Assembly: GCA_964350895.1 (NCBI GenBank)
Contig: CAYGMG010000003.1
Span: 1-64,000, forward strand
Length of the DNA: 64,000 nt
Source of the DNA: Pseudomarimonas sp964350895
GTDB taxonomy: Bacteria > Pseudomonadota > Gammaproteobacteria > Xanthomonadales > Xanthomonadaceae
Reading direction: 5' to 3'
In this document: in pieces, positions 17,317 to 25,180 of the stretch
How positions within the stretch are numbered: the first letter of the stretch is position 1
Layout: every line of letters starts with the position of its first letter
Translations under genes and position numbers: made by a program
Notes under the pieces: generated by a model
What the model saw: the letters and a program-made list of their open reading frames with translations, nothing else
Databases searched by the model: none
Told to the model about the DNA's origin: nothing

Positions 17317-18826
17317 CTGACAGCGCAGCGGGACGCCATCGCCCCGGCTCTGTAACAGATCCACGCGCCACCGGCGTTCCCACTTTTCGAGGAGATCCAC
17401 CATGCCGCAGGTCATCAACACCAACGTTGCTTCGCTCAACGCCCAGCGCAACCTGAACCAGTCCGGCTCGTCGCTGGCCACCACCCTGCAGCGTCTGTCC
17501 TCCGGTCTGCGCATCAACAGCGCCAAGGACGATGCCGCCGGCCTTGCGATCTCCGACCGCTTCACCTCGCAGATCCGCGGCCTCAATGTCGCCGCCCGCA
17601 ACGCCAATGACGCCATCTCGCTGACCCAGACCGCCGAGGGCGCACTGGCCTCCTCGACCAATATCCTGCAGCGCGTTCGCGAGCTGGCCCTGCAGTCGGC
17701 CAACTCGACCAACAGCAGCAGCGACCGCCAGGCCCTGCAGCAGGAAGTGACCCAGCTCCAGGCCGAGTTCGACCGCATCGCCCTGAACACCGAGTTCAAC
17801 GGCCAGCGCATCCTCGATGGCTCGTTCTCGAATGCCTCGTTCCAGGTCGGCGCCAATGCCAACCAGACCATCAGCTTCTCGATCACCAGCGCCAAGGGCT
17901 CCTCGGTCGGCGGCATCGCCGCGGCGACTGGCACCGAAGTGACGGCGGCTGCGTCCACCGACATCACCATCGCGGTCGGCGGCGGCGCTGCCACCTCGAT
18001 CGCCTCCAGCGCGGGCTTTGCCGGCGCCGCCAACGGCCAGGACGCCACCTCGGCCTTCGCCAAGGCAGCCGCCATCAATGACGCCGGCATCGCCGGGCTG
18101 ACCGTGTCGGCCTCGACCAGCGGCACCCAGACCGTCGGCGCGATCGGCGGCACCGCGGCCGATACCTACAACCTGACGATCAACGGCACGGCAATCTTCA
18201 CCGGCCTTGATGTGGCCACCGCGCTGTCCAACAGCGACCTGCGCGATGCGATCAACAACGTCTCCAACCAGACCGGCGTGATCGCCTCGCTGAACGGCGG
18301 CGACCTGACCCTGGCCGCAGCCGACGGCCGCAACATCACCGTCACCGAGTCCGGCACCGGCTTCACCGCGGGTACCGATGGCATCAGCGTCACCGGCGGC
18401 GACTTCGACGGCGTCCTGCGCGGCTCGCTCTCGGTCTCGGCCCTGAACACCGTCGCCATCGGCGGCACCGTGGCCACCCTTGGCCTGAACGCCGCCATCG
18501 CCCGCGACTCGGTCGGCATCGACTCGATCGACATCGGCACCGCCGAGGGCGCCCAGTCGGCCATCCTTCGCCTTGACTCGGCACTGCAGTCGATCAGCAG
18601 CATCCGCGCCGGTCTGGGTGCCATCCAGAACCGCTTCGAGAGCACCATCAACAACTTGCAGACCACCGGCGAGAACCTCTCCGCGTCGCGCTCGCGCATC
18701 CTCGATGCCGACTTCGCCGCCGAAACCGCCGAGCTGACCCGCACCCAGATCCTGCAGCAGGCCGGCACCGCCATCCTCGCCCAGGCCAACCAGATCCCGC
18801 AGAACGTGCTGAGCCTGCTGCGTTAA
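17317..18826 (+). repeat. 1,510-bp direct repeat, first copy (flagellin leader and gene)
   Basis: Read by eye against 20955-22464 the two stretches look identical base for base, from CTGACAGCGCAGCGGG in the leader through the TAA stop. Identity ends exactly at the stop codon (CCGGAACG after the first copy, TTCAAGCA after the second) and decays just upstream in the promoter. Confidence 0.9.
17402..18826 (+). CDS. fliC: Flagellin (copy 2, identical to copy 3)
   Basis: 474 residues with canonical flagellin ends (VINTNVASLNAQRNLNQSGSS; LQRLSSGLRINSAKDDAAGL; ILQQAGTAILAQANQIPQNV) and a Gly/Ala/Thr-rich centre with an IN-type motif (LTINGTAIFTGLDVATAL). It has its own strong sigma-28 promoter and an identical twin 3.6 kb downstream. 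With near-consensus promoters, copies 2 and 3 are the likely bulk filament subunits. Exported through the flagellar pore with FliS as chaperone. Confidence 0.96.
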   Translation: MPQVINTNVASLNAQRNLNQSGSSLATTLQRLSSGLRINSAKDDAAGLAISDRFTSQIRGLNVAARNANDAISLTQTAEGALASSTNILQRVRELALQSANSTNSSSDRQALQQEVTQLQAEFDRIALNTEFNGQRILDGSFSNASFQVGANANQTISFSITSAKGSSVGGIAAATGTEVTAAASTDITIAVGGGAATSIASSAGFAGAANGQDATSAFAKAAAINDAGIAGLTVSASTSGTQTVGAIGGTAADTYNLTINGTAIFTGLDVATALSNSDLRDAINNVSNQTGVIASLNGGDLTLAAADGRNITVTESGTGFTAGTDGISVTGGDFDGVLRGSLSVSALNTVAIGGTVATLGLNAAIARDSVGIDSIDIGTAEGAQSAILRLDSALQSISSIRAGLGAIQNRFESTINNLQTTGENLSASRSRILDADFAAETAELTRTQILQQAGTAILAQANQIPQNVLSLLR

Positions 18827-18877
18827 CCGGAACGCCGATCCGCGGGAAGCGCTCCGCACGCGTTCCGCGCACCCTCG

Positions 18878-18903
18878 CAGCGACCTTGTCCGCAAGGTCG
18901 CTG
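18878..18903 (+). terminator. Hairpin terminator after flagellin copy 2
   Basis: CAGCGACCTTG, loop TCCG, CAAGGTCGCTG form a perfect 11-bp stem 52 bp after the stop. Only a short CCTTTC follows, so termination may be partial, which would let some transcript enter the long flagellin gene just downstream, for which no clear promoter is visible. Confidence 0.6.
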
Positions 18904-18952
18904 TGAGGCCTTTCAGGTCCGCCTGGCGTCATTGGCGAAAGGAAGCGCCCTC

Positions 18953-20704
18953 TTGGCCTCGATCAACACGAACGTCCCGGCGCTTTCCGTCCAGCGCAAC
19001 CTTAGCGGCAGCAACTCCTCCATCTCGGTCTCCCTGCAGCGGCTCTCGTCCGGCCTGCGGATCAACAGTGCGCGGGATGACGCGGCTGGCCTTGCGATCT
19101 CCGAGCGCTTCACCACCCAGGTGCGAGGGCTGTCGGTAGCCGTGCGCAACGCCAACGACGGCATCTCCCTGCTGCAGACCGCTGAAGGCGCCATCGCCCA
19201 GGTGGGCAACAACCTGCAGCGCATCCGCGAACTCGCCGTCCAGTCGGCCAATGGCACCAATTCAGCCTCCGACCGGCAGGCCCTGAATGCCGAGGCCAGC
19301 CAGCTCCTGAGCGAGATCCAGCGCGTCTCGCAGACCACCGAGTTCAACGGTCGCAAGGTGCTCGATGGCTCCTTTGCCTCGCAGCAATTTCAGATCGGCG
19401 CCAACCAGCGCCAGACCTTGTCGCTGTCGATCGGCGATCTGGGAATCGATGCCCTCGGCGCATCGATTCTCGACCCCGGCGCTGGGGTGATCACCGGCGG
19501 CTCCGCGAGCATCGCCTCGCTCACCGGCGGTCTGCGCATTAACGGGTTCGAGGTCAGCACGGCCAGCGCCCAGTCGGTCAACGACGTCCTCGAGGCGATC
19601 AATGCCCTCTCTGGGATCACCGGCGTCAGCGCTTCCCGCACCGCCGAAACGGTGGCGACGGCGCGCTACTCCAGCGATCCCTTCGGTCCGCCCGGCAGCG
19701 TTACGCTGAACGGTCAGGTGGTGTCGCTTGCGGCGGGCATCAGCATCAGCGAGGCCGCCGAAGCCTTCAATCAGGTGGCCTCGGCTACGGGCGTCAGAGC
19801 CAGCGTCGACGGCTTCTCGCTGCGCTTCGTGGCGGCCGACGGAAGGGATATCTCGTTCACCAATGCCGACCCCTTCATGCCGGTGCTGTCCAATTTCAAC
19901 GGCCTGGGTGGCTTCGGCGGCATGGGAGGAGGCCCCGATGCGATCATCTCTGCGGGGATCCGCCTGCAAGGCGCCGCGGATACACCGATCACGGTCAGCG
20001 AGCTGTCCGGATCCACGGTGAATGATCTGCAGCTGCTGGAAGGCTTCCGGCCTGTCACAACCTCCTCTCAGGAATCGGTGGTTCTGAGCGGCACCGGCGG
20101 CTCTGCGTCCTACACTGGCGTGAGGGCCGGCAACGTCGTAGTCAGCGGCACCGGAAACTCGCTGACGCTTGAGAACGTCATCGCAGATGAACTGGTTGTC
20201 TCCGGCACGAACAACACCGTCGTCCTGCTCAACAGCTCGATCGGAAGAATCGTCCTGAGCGGCGTGAACAATGTGGTCAACGCGACCGGCACTGCGATCC
20301 GCAGCCAGTCGTCGAGTGGCGTGAACAATTCGGTCAACTCGACCTCGCCGGCCGCGCCCTCCAGCCCTCGCCCGCCGATCGCCGAGAGCTTCGCGCTCGA
20401 TGCGCTCGATATCAGCACCCAGGAGGGCGCGACCCGTGCCATCCAGATCGTCGACTTCTCGCTGGCCCAGGTCAGCGGCGAGCGTGCCAAGCTGGGCGCC
20501 CTGCAGAATCGTCTGGAGTCGGCGGTCAGCGATCTGCAATCCGCCCGCGAGAACGTGGCGGCCTCGCGCTCGCGCGTGCTGGACGCGGACTACGCCACCG
20601 AGACCGCCGCGCTGACCCGATCGCAGATCCTTCAGCAGGCGGCTACCGCGATCCTCGCCCAGGCCAACCAGATCCCACAGTCTGCCCTCGTCCTGCTGCG
20701 CTGA
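18953..20704 (+). CDS. Long divergent flagellin with repeat-containing outer domain
   Basis: 583 residues. Start TTG 18953 gives the flagellin-type N terminus MASINTNVPALSVQRNLSG and has the ribosome site AAAGGAAG seven to eight bases upstream; an earlier in-frame TTG at 18932 overlaps that site. D0/D1 ends are intact (LQRLSSGLRINSARDDAAGL; ILQQAATAILAQANQIPQ). The outer region is larger than in the other three flagellins. Residues about 376-452 hold four 19-20 residue repeats beginning VVLSGTG, VVVSGTG, LVVSGTN, IVLSGVN, a pattern like rungs of a beta-solenoid. It lacks a recognisable sigma-28 promoter and may be a minor subunit. Confidence 0.9.
   Translation: MASINTNVPALSVQRNLSGSNSSISVSLQRLSSGLRINSARDDAAGLAISERFTTQVRGLSVAVRNANDGISLLQTAEGAIAQVGNNLQRIRELAVQSANGTNSASDRQALNAEASQLLSEIQRVSQTTEFNGRKVLDGSFASQQFQIGANQRQTLSLSIGDLGIDALGASILDPGAGVITGGSASIASLTGGLRINGFEVSTASAQSVNDVLEAINALSGITGVSASRTAETVATARYSSDPFGPPGSVTLNGQVVSLAAGISISEAAEAFNQVASATGVRASVDGFSLRFVAADGRDISFTNADPFMPVLSNFNGLGGFGGMGGGPDAIISAGIRLQGAADTPITVSELSGSTVNDLQLLEGFRPVTTSSQESVVLSGTGGSASYTGVRAGNVVVSGTGNSLTLENVIADELVVSGTNNTVVLLNSSIGRIVLSGVNNVVNATGTAIRSQSSSGVNNSVNSTSPAAPSSPRPPIAESFALDALDISTQEGATRAIQIVDFSLAQVSGERAKLGALQNRLESAVSDLQSARENVAASRSRVLDADYATETAALTRSQILQQAATAILAQANQIPQSALVLLR
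20078..20306 (+). repeat. Four tandem 19-20 residue repeats within the long flagellin
   Basis: Coding repeats start VVLSGTGGSA, VVVSGTGNSL, LVVSGTNNTV and IVLSGVNNVV, spaced 19 residues apart, followed by a degenerate SSGVNNSVNST. Hydrophobic residues alternate as in right-handed beta-helix rungs. No such unit is present in the other three flagellins. Confidence 0.7.
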
Positions 20705-20815
20705 GCCTGCGGCCACCTGTGATGGCCGCGCGTCCTTGCCGATCCGGCCGCGCCACTCCACCGCCCTCCGGACCGCTCGGCGCGACGTCGGAGCCGCCTT
20801 GCCGCGAAGCGGGGC

Positions 20816-20840
20816 GGGTTTATCCCGACGGGAAGAACCC
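20816..20840. promoter_or_regulatory. Inverted repeat upstream of flagellin copy 3
   Basis: GGGTTTATCCCG, a central A, then CGGGAAGAACCC: two 12-base arms with two mismatches. Its right end lies 40 bases before the GTGA box, as in copy 2. The 335-base gap 20705-21039 holds this repeat, the GTGA box and the sigma-28 promoter, and no gene or clear terminator. Confidence 0.5.
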
Positions 20841-20880
20841 TTGGAAATCCTTCGGATGCGCAGCCTGTGGCGCCCATCAC

Positions 20881-20894
20881 GTGACGGCGGTCAC
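20881..20894. promoter_or_regulatory. CRP/Vfr/Clp-like GTGA-N6-TCAC box, flagellin copy 3
   Basis: GTGACGGCGGTCAC keeps both symmetric half-sites while the central six bases differ from the copy 2 site. It ends 28 bases before the -35 box, exactly as in copy 2. Confidence 0.5.
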
Positions 20895-20922
20895 GAAACG
20901 GGAACCTGCTCCGCCCTGCCGC

Positions 20923-20949
20923 TAAAGATTTCCTGCCCTGCGCCGATAA
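20923..20949 (+). promoter_or_regulatory. Sigma-28 promoter of flagellin copy 3
   Basis: TAAAGATT, 11-base spacer, GCCGATAA. Boxes are identical to those of copy 2, the spacer differs in two bases. Confidence 0.93.
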
Positions 20950-20954
20950 CCCTT

Positions 20955-22464
20955 CTGACAGCGCAGCGGGACGCCATCGCCCCGGCTCTGTAACAGATCC
21001 ACGCGCCACCGGCGTTCCCACTTTTCGAGGAGATCCACCATGCCGCAGGTCATCAACACCAACGTTGCTTCGCTCAACGCCCAGCGCAACCTGAACCAGT
21101 CCGGCTCGTCGCTGGCCACCACCCTGCAGCGTCTGTCCTCCGGTCTGCGCATCAACAGCGCCAAGGACGATGCCGCCGGCCTTGCGATCTCCGACCGCTT
21201 CACCTCGCAGATCCGCGGCCTCAATGTCGCCGCCCGCAACGCCAATGACGCCATCTCGCTGACCCAGACCGCCGAGGGCGCACTGGCCTCCTCGACCAAT
21301 ATCCTGCAGCGCGTTCGCGAGCTGGCCCTGCAGTCGGCCAACTCGACCAACAGCAGCAGCGACCGCCAGGCCCTGCAGCAGGAAGTGACCCAGCTCCAGG
21401 CCGAGTTCGACCGCATCGCCCTGAACACCGAGTTCAACGGCCAGCGCATCCTCGATGGCTCGTTCTCGAATGCCTCGTTCCAGGTCGGCGCCAATGCCAA
21501 CCAGACCATCAGCTTCTCGATCACCAGCGCCAAGGGCTCCTCGGTCGGCGGCATCGCCGCGGCGACTGGCACCGAAGTGACGGCGGCTGCGTCCACCGAC
21601 ATCACCATCGCGGTCGGCGGCGGCGCTGCCACCTCGATCGCCTCCAGCGCGGGCTTTGCCGGCGCCGCCAACGGCCAGGACGCCACCTCGGCCTTCGCCA
21701 AGGCAGCCGCCATCAATGACGCCGGCATCGCCGGGCTGACCGTGTCGGCCTCGACCAGCGGCACCCAGACCGTCGGCGCGATCGGCGGCACCGCGGCCGA
21801 TACCTACAACCTGACGATCAACGGCACGGCAATCTTCACCGGCCTTGATGTGGCCACCGCGCTGTCCAACAGCGACCTGCGCGATGCGATCAACAACGTC
21901 TCCAACCAGACCGGCGTGATCGCCTCGCTGAACGGCGGCGACCTGACCCTGGCCGCAGCCGACGGCCGCAACATCACCGTCACCGAGTCCGGCACCGGCT
22001 TCACCGCGGGTACCGATGGCATCAGCGTCACCGGCGGCGACTTCGACGGCGTCCTGCGCGGCTCGCTCTCGGTCTCGGCCCTGAACACCGTCGCCATCGG
22101 CGGCACCGTGGCCACCCTTGGCCTGAACGCCGCCATCGCCCGCGACTCGGTCGGCATCGACTCGATCGACATCGGCACCGCCGAGGGCGCCCAGTCGGCC
22201 ATCCTTCGCCTTGACTCGGCACTGCAGTCGATCAGCAGCATCCGCGCCGGTCTGGGTGCCATCCAGAACCGCTTCGAGAGCACCATCAACAACTTGCAGA
22301 CCACCGGCGAGAACCTCTCCGCGTCGCGCTCGCGCATCCTCGATGCCGACTTCGCCGCCGAAACCGCCGAGCTGACCCGCACCCAGATCCTGCAGCAGGC
22401 CGGCACCGCCATCCTCGCCCAGGCCAACCAGATCCCGCAGAACGTGCTGAGCCTGCTGCGTTAA
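20955..22464 (+). repeat. 1,510-bp direct repeat, second copy (flagellin leader and gene)
   Basis: Second copy of 17317-18826, offset by exactly 3,638 bases in the same orientation. The copies are separated by the long flagellin gene, so recombination between them would delete or duplicate that gene. Confidence 0.9.
21040..22464 (+). CDS. fliC: Flagellin (copy 3, identical to copy 2)
   Basis: 474 residues, the same protein as copy 2. It has its own sigma-28 promoter, a leader identical to copy 2 and a separate hairpin terminator. Two identical, separately promoted genes would double output of one subunit. Having no silent-site differences points to very recent duplication or continuing gene conversion. 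Confidence 0.96.
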   Translation: MPQVINTNVASLNAQRNLNQSGSSLATTLQRLSSGLRINSAKDDAAGLAISDRFTSQIRGLNVAARNANDAISLTQTAEGALASSTNILQRVRELALQSANSTNSSSDRQALQQEVTQLQAEFDRIALNTEFNGQRILDGSFSNASFQVGANANQTISFSITSAKGSSVGGIAAATGTEVTAAASTDITIAVGGGAATSIASSAGFAGAANGQDATSAFAKAAAINDAGIAGLTVSASTSGTQTVGAIGGTAADTYNLTINGTAIFTGLDVATALSNSDLRDAINNVSNQTGVIASLNGGDLTLAAADGRNITVTESGTGFTAGTDGISVTGGDFDGVLRGSLSVSALNTVAIGGTVATLGLNAAIARDSVGIDSIDIGTAEGAQSAILRLDSALQSISSIRAGLGAIQNRFESTINNLQTTGENLSASRSRILDADFAAETAELTRTQILQQAGTAILAQANQIPQNVLSLLR

Positions 22465-22494
22465 TTCAAGCAAGGCACAATCTGGCGGAAACAC

Positions 22495-22525
22495 AGCCGG
22501 CCTGGGCATCTGCCCAGGTCGGCTT
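22495..22525 (+). terminator. Hairpin terminator after flagellin copy 3
   Basis: AGCCGGCCTGGGCA and TGCCCAGGTCGGCT form a long stem with one mismatch and a two-base loop centre, ending in TTT, 31 bp after the stop. Some read-through into flaG is likely because the T-run is short. Confidence 0.75.
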
Positions 22526-22549
22526 TCGCCCATCTGAGGAGTTCATTCG

Positions 22550-22858
22550 ATGATTCCGACGATTCCCCCCGGCAACCTGCCGGCAACCCAGGCCTACGGG
22601 ACACCCGGATCAGGCACTGCGCCCGATGTCCGCAGCCTGCAGCGATTCCTCGACGAGGCCAGCGCTGGCACCCAGCTGCGCTTTCGCGTCGATACCGATG
22701 TGGGACGGGTGGTGGTCCAGGTGCTCGACGCGCAAAGCGGCGATGTGCTTCGGCAGATCCCCCGCGAGGAGGCACTGCAGTTGGCACGCGATTCGCTTGC
22801 ACTGAAGCAGCAGGGCGCCGACCCGTCTGCAGCCGGCAGGCTGTCCACGGTAGCCTAG
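22550..22858 (+). CDS. flaG: FlaG family protein
   Basis: 102 residues. The C-terminal half is the FlaG domain: LRFRVDTDVGRVVVQVLDAQ (strand pair), SGDVLRQIPREEALQLA. FlaG proteins sit between flagellin and fliD genes in polar flagellates and influence filament length; the mechanism is not settled. The N-terminal third is Pro/Gly/Thr-rich and probably disordered. The ribosome site TGAGGAG precedes ATG 22550. Confidence 0.9.
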   Translation: MIPTIPPGNLPATQAYGTPGSGTAPDVRSLQRFLDEASAGTQLRFRVDTDVGRVVVQVLDAQSGDVLRQIPREEALQLARDSLALKQQGADPSAAGRLSTVA

Positions 22859-22940
22859 GAGTACGCCGGCCAGCCGCGGGACGCGTCCGCATGCACGGCG
22901 CGACCGGCGTCAAGGCCAGGCTCGAATCAGGAGAACAGCA

Positions 22941-24347
22941 ATGGCATTGATCAGCGGCGTAGGCGCGGGATCGGGACTCGACATCAGCGGCCTGGTTTCG
23001 CAGCTGGTACAGGCCGAGGCGTTCTCGCGCAACGCGCCCTTGAACCGCCGTGAGGCGCGGGCCAAGGCGCAGATCTCTGCGTTCGCCAAGGTCAGCTCGG
23101 GATTCTCCAGCCTGCAGTCGGCCCTTGGCGCTTTCAAGGGAAGCGGCCTGTTTGGCGCGCGCTCCTTCAGCTCGGACAACGCTGGCTTCGCCACCGCCCG
23201 GGCAAGCGCCAGCGGTGGGCCTGCTTCGGCAGGCTCCTTCGAGGTCGTGGTCGACCGGCTGGCAACGGCGCAGCGGCTGCGCTTCAACGAGTTGCCGGGC
23301 AGCACCACGCTGGATCCCGGCACGCTGAACTTCAACTTCGGTAGCGGCCCCGACGACAACTTCGAGGTCACGCTCACGGGCGGGGAAACCCTGCGCCAGC
23401 TGGCCGCCGCGATCAACGCCGAGGCCAACGGGCGTGGCGTTTCGGCCTCGGTGATCAGCTCGACCAGCGGCGACTCGCTGGTACTGACTGGTGCCAAGAC
23501 CGGCGTGGACAACGCGTTCAGCGTCACCCAGACCAGCGGTAGCGGCAACCTCGCCCTGTTCGAAACCGGCACGCCGGCCAACTTCACCGAACTCTCGCCA
23601 GCCGAGGACGCGCGCGCCTTTCTCGACGGCGTCCTGGTCACCAGCGCCAGCAATACCTTGAGCGGCGCCTTGGACGGCGTCGACGTGCAGCTGCTCAAGC
23701 TTACCGACGGCCTCAGCGACAATCCGGCCAATGTCCGCATCACCGTGGCCGAGGATCGCGGCCCGTTGCGCAACGGCATTGCCAACCTGGTCAAGGGCTA
23801 CAACGCTGCGATCGATGCGATCCGCGAGACCTCCGGCTTCAACGCCGAGACACAGACCGGCTCGACCCTGACCGGTGACGCCCTGGTGCGCGGCGCGGCA
23901 AACCAGATCCGCGGCGCGTTGGGTGACCTGATCGCCGAAGCCGGCCGTTCCGGGATCGACCTTGGCCTGTCCTCCGACCTGCAGGGAAGGGTCAGCTTCG
24001 ACCAGGCCAAGTTCGACGCCGCGATCGCCAGCAACCCGCAGGCGGTCAGCGCTCTGATCGAAGGTGAGGACAGCACCCTGCAGCGCGGTCTGGGCGCGGC
24101 CGTCGATCGCCTGCTGGACGCCGGCCAGGGCTTTTCCCAACGCACCGATTCACTCAACCGCCAGCTGGAAACGGTGGGCACCCAGCGTGAGGCCGTGCAG
24201 CGCCAGCTTGAGCTGATCGAGGCGCGCTACCGCCGTCAGTTCACCGCGCTGGACGCGCTGATCGGCCAGCTCAACGCGACCAGCAGCTTCCTCGGCCAGC
24301 AGCTCGCCAGCCTCCCCGGCTTCGCCTCCTCCAGCAACAACGGTTGA
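22941..24347 (+). CDS. fliD: FliD, filament cap (hook-associated protein 2)
   Basis: 468 residues. N-terminal GVGAGSGLDISGLVSQLVQA is the FliD signature; the C-terminal coiled coil LELIEARYRRQFTALDALIG and LNATSSFLGQQLASL is the FliD C-terminal motif. An IN-type segment (LRQLAAAINAEANGRGVSAS) is present in the middle. FliD caps the filament tip and folds arriving flagellin. It begins 82 bp after flaG with the ribosome site AGGAGA. Confidence 0.95.
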   Translation: MALISGVGAGSGLDISGLVSQLVQAEAFSRNAPLNRREARAKAQISAFAKVSSGFSSLQSALGAFKGSGLFGARSFSSDNAGFATARASASGGPASAGSFEVVVDRLATAQRLRFNELPGSTTLDPGTLNFNFGSGPDDNFEVTLTGGETLRQLAAAINAEANGRGVSASVISSTSGDSLVLTGAKTGVDNAFSVTQTSGSGNLALFETGTPANFTELSPAEDARAFLDGVLVTSASNTLSGALDGVDVQLLKLTDGLSDNPANVRITVAEDRGPLRNGIANLVKGYNAAIDAIRETSGFNAETQTGSTLTGDALVRGAANQIRGALGDLIAEAGRSGIDLGLSSDLQGRVSFDQAKFDAAIASNPQAVSALIEGEDSTLQRGLGAAVDRLLDAGQGFSQRTDSLNRQLETVGTQREAVQRQLELIEARYRRQFTALDALIGQLNATSSFLGQQLASLPGFASSSNNG

Positions 24348-24459
24348 TTTGCCTGAGGCGGCGTGCGCAGCGCCGGCGTCGGCCTGAATGTCGCGGCGAA
24401 TGCGTGCCGGCGCATCTGCTTCGTGGTGTTAGGATCAGCGCATTCCAAGGAAGTCAGTC

Positions 24460-24855
24460 ATGTCCTCGCCCCACGACCGCCTAGGCAACTATCGACGCGC
24501 CTCGATAGACAGCGCGCAGCAGTTCTCCAGCCAGAAGCAGCTGGTCATGCTGTTGCGCGGGATGATGGAACGTCTGCACCGGGCAGCGCACCTGCTTGAG
24601 GCCGGAGACATTCCCGGCAAGGCGCAGCAGATCAGCTCGGTGCTGCCGATTCTTGAGGTGCTGCAAGCCTCGCTGGACCCCCAAGCCAACGACAGTCTCG
24701 CCCAGCAGCTGTCTTCGATCTACGACACCGCCAGCGTGTGGCTGACCGAAGCCAATGCGCGGAACGACCCGGCCAAGCTGCGCCAGACCATCGACCTGCT
24801 GCAGCCGGTGGCGGATGCCTTCGCCGCCCTGCCCGAGCAGGCACCCGGTGGCTGA
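24460..24855 (+). CDS. fliS: FliS, flagellin export chaperone
   Basis: 131 residues, normal FliS size and all-helical. NYRRASIDSAQQFSSQKQLVMLLRGMMERLHRA contains the FliS core (key part QLVMLLRGMMERL), and YDTASVWLTEANARNDPAKLRQ matches the C-terminal helix. FliS binds the flagellin C terminus in the cytoplasm and prevents early polymerisation. The ribosome site AAGGAAG precedes ATG 24460. Confidence 0.93.
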   Translation: MSSPHDRLGNYRRASIDSAQQFSSQKQLVMLLRGMMERLHRAAHLLEAGDIPGKAQQISSVLPILEVLQASLDPQANDSLAQQLSSIYDTASVWLTEANARNDPAKLRQTIDLLQPVADAFAALPEQAPGG

Positions 24856-25162
24856 GCGGACCGACCGCGCCGAATCCCTGATGGCGCTGATCGAGCGCGC
24901 ACATGCCGCGCTCGATGTCGAGGACTACGCGGCACTGGGCGAACTGATTGAACAATTCGACCGCGAAGCGCGCGCCTGTGCCGGCAACCAAGATGCCAGC
25001 GCCGCGCACGAGGCTGCCTGGCCGGCGCTGGCCGAGGCGTTTGCCGCCCTTCAGCAACGTATCGTCATCAGCCGCGACGAAGCCTCGGTCGCGCTGCGCA
25101 GCCTGCACGGCAGCCGCAATCGGGCCAATGCCTACGGCCGAGCACCGGGGGACGAGGCGTGA
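24848..25162 (+). CDS. FliT-like small helical flagellar protein
   Basis: Up to 104 residues from GTG 24848, overlapping the fliS stop by 8 bases; ATG 24881 is an alternative start giving 93 residues. The protein is predicted as a helical bundle (MALIERAHAALDVEDYAAL; AWPALAEAFAALQQRI), and position directly after fliS is the usual place of fliT, the FliD chaperone. Sequence similarity to FliT is weak by eye, so the call rests mainly on size, fold and context. It ends in GRAPGDEA. Confidence 0.7.
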   Translation: MAERTDRAESLMALIERAHAALDVEDYAALGELIEQFDREARACAGNQDASAAHEAAWPALAEAFAALQQRIVISRDEASVALRSLHGSRNRANAYGRAPGDEA

Positions 25163-25180
25163 GTCACTACGGAGCGTTCC

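Noticed and set aside
22466..22492. TCAAGCAA-N11-GCGGAAAC after flagellin copy 3 as a sigma-28 promoter for flaG-fliD
   Set aside because: The -10 box matches only 5 of 8 bases and the transcript would start inside the terminator stem, so it is not convincing.
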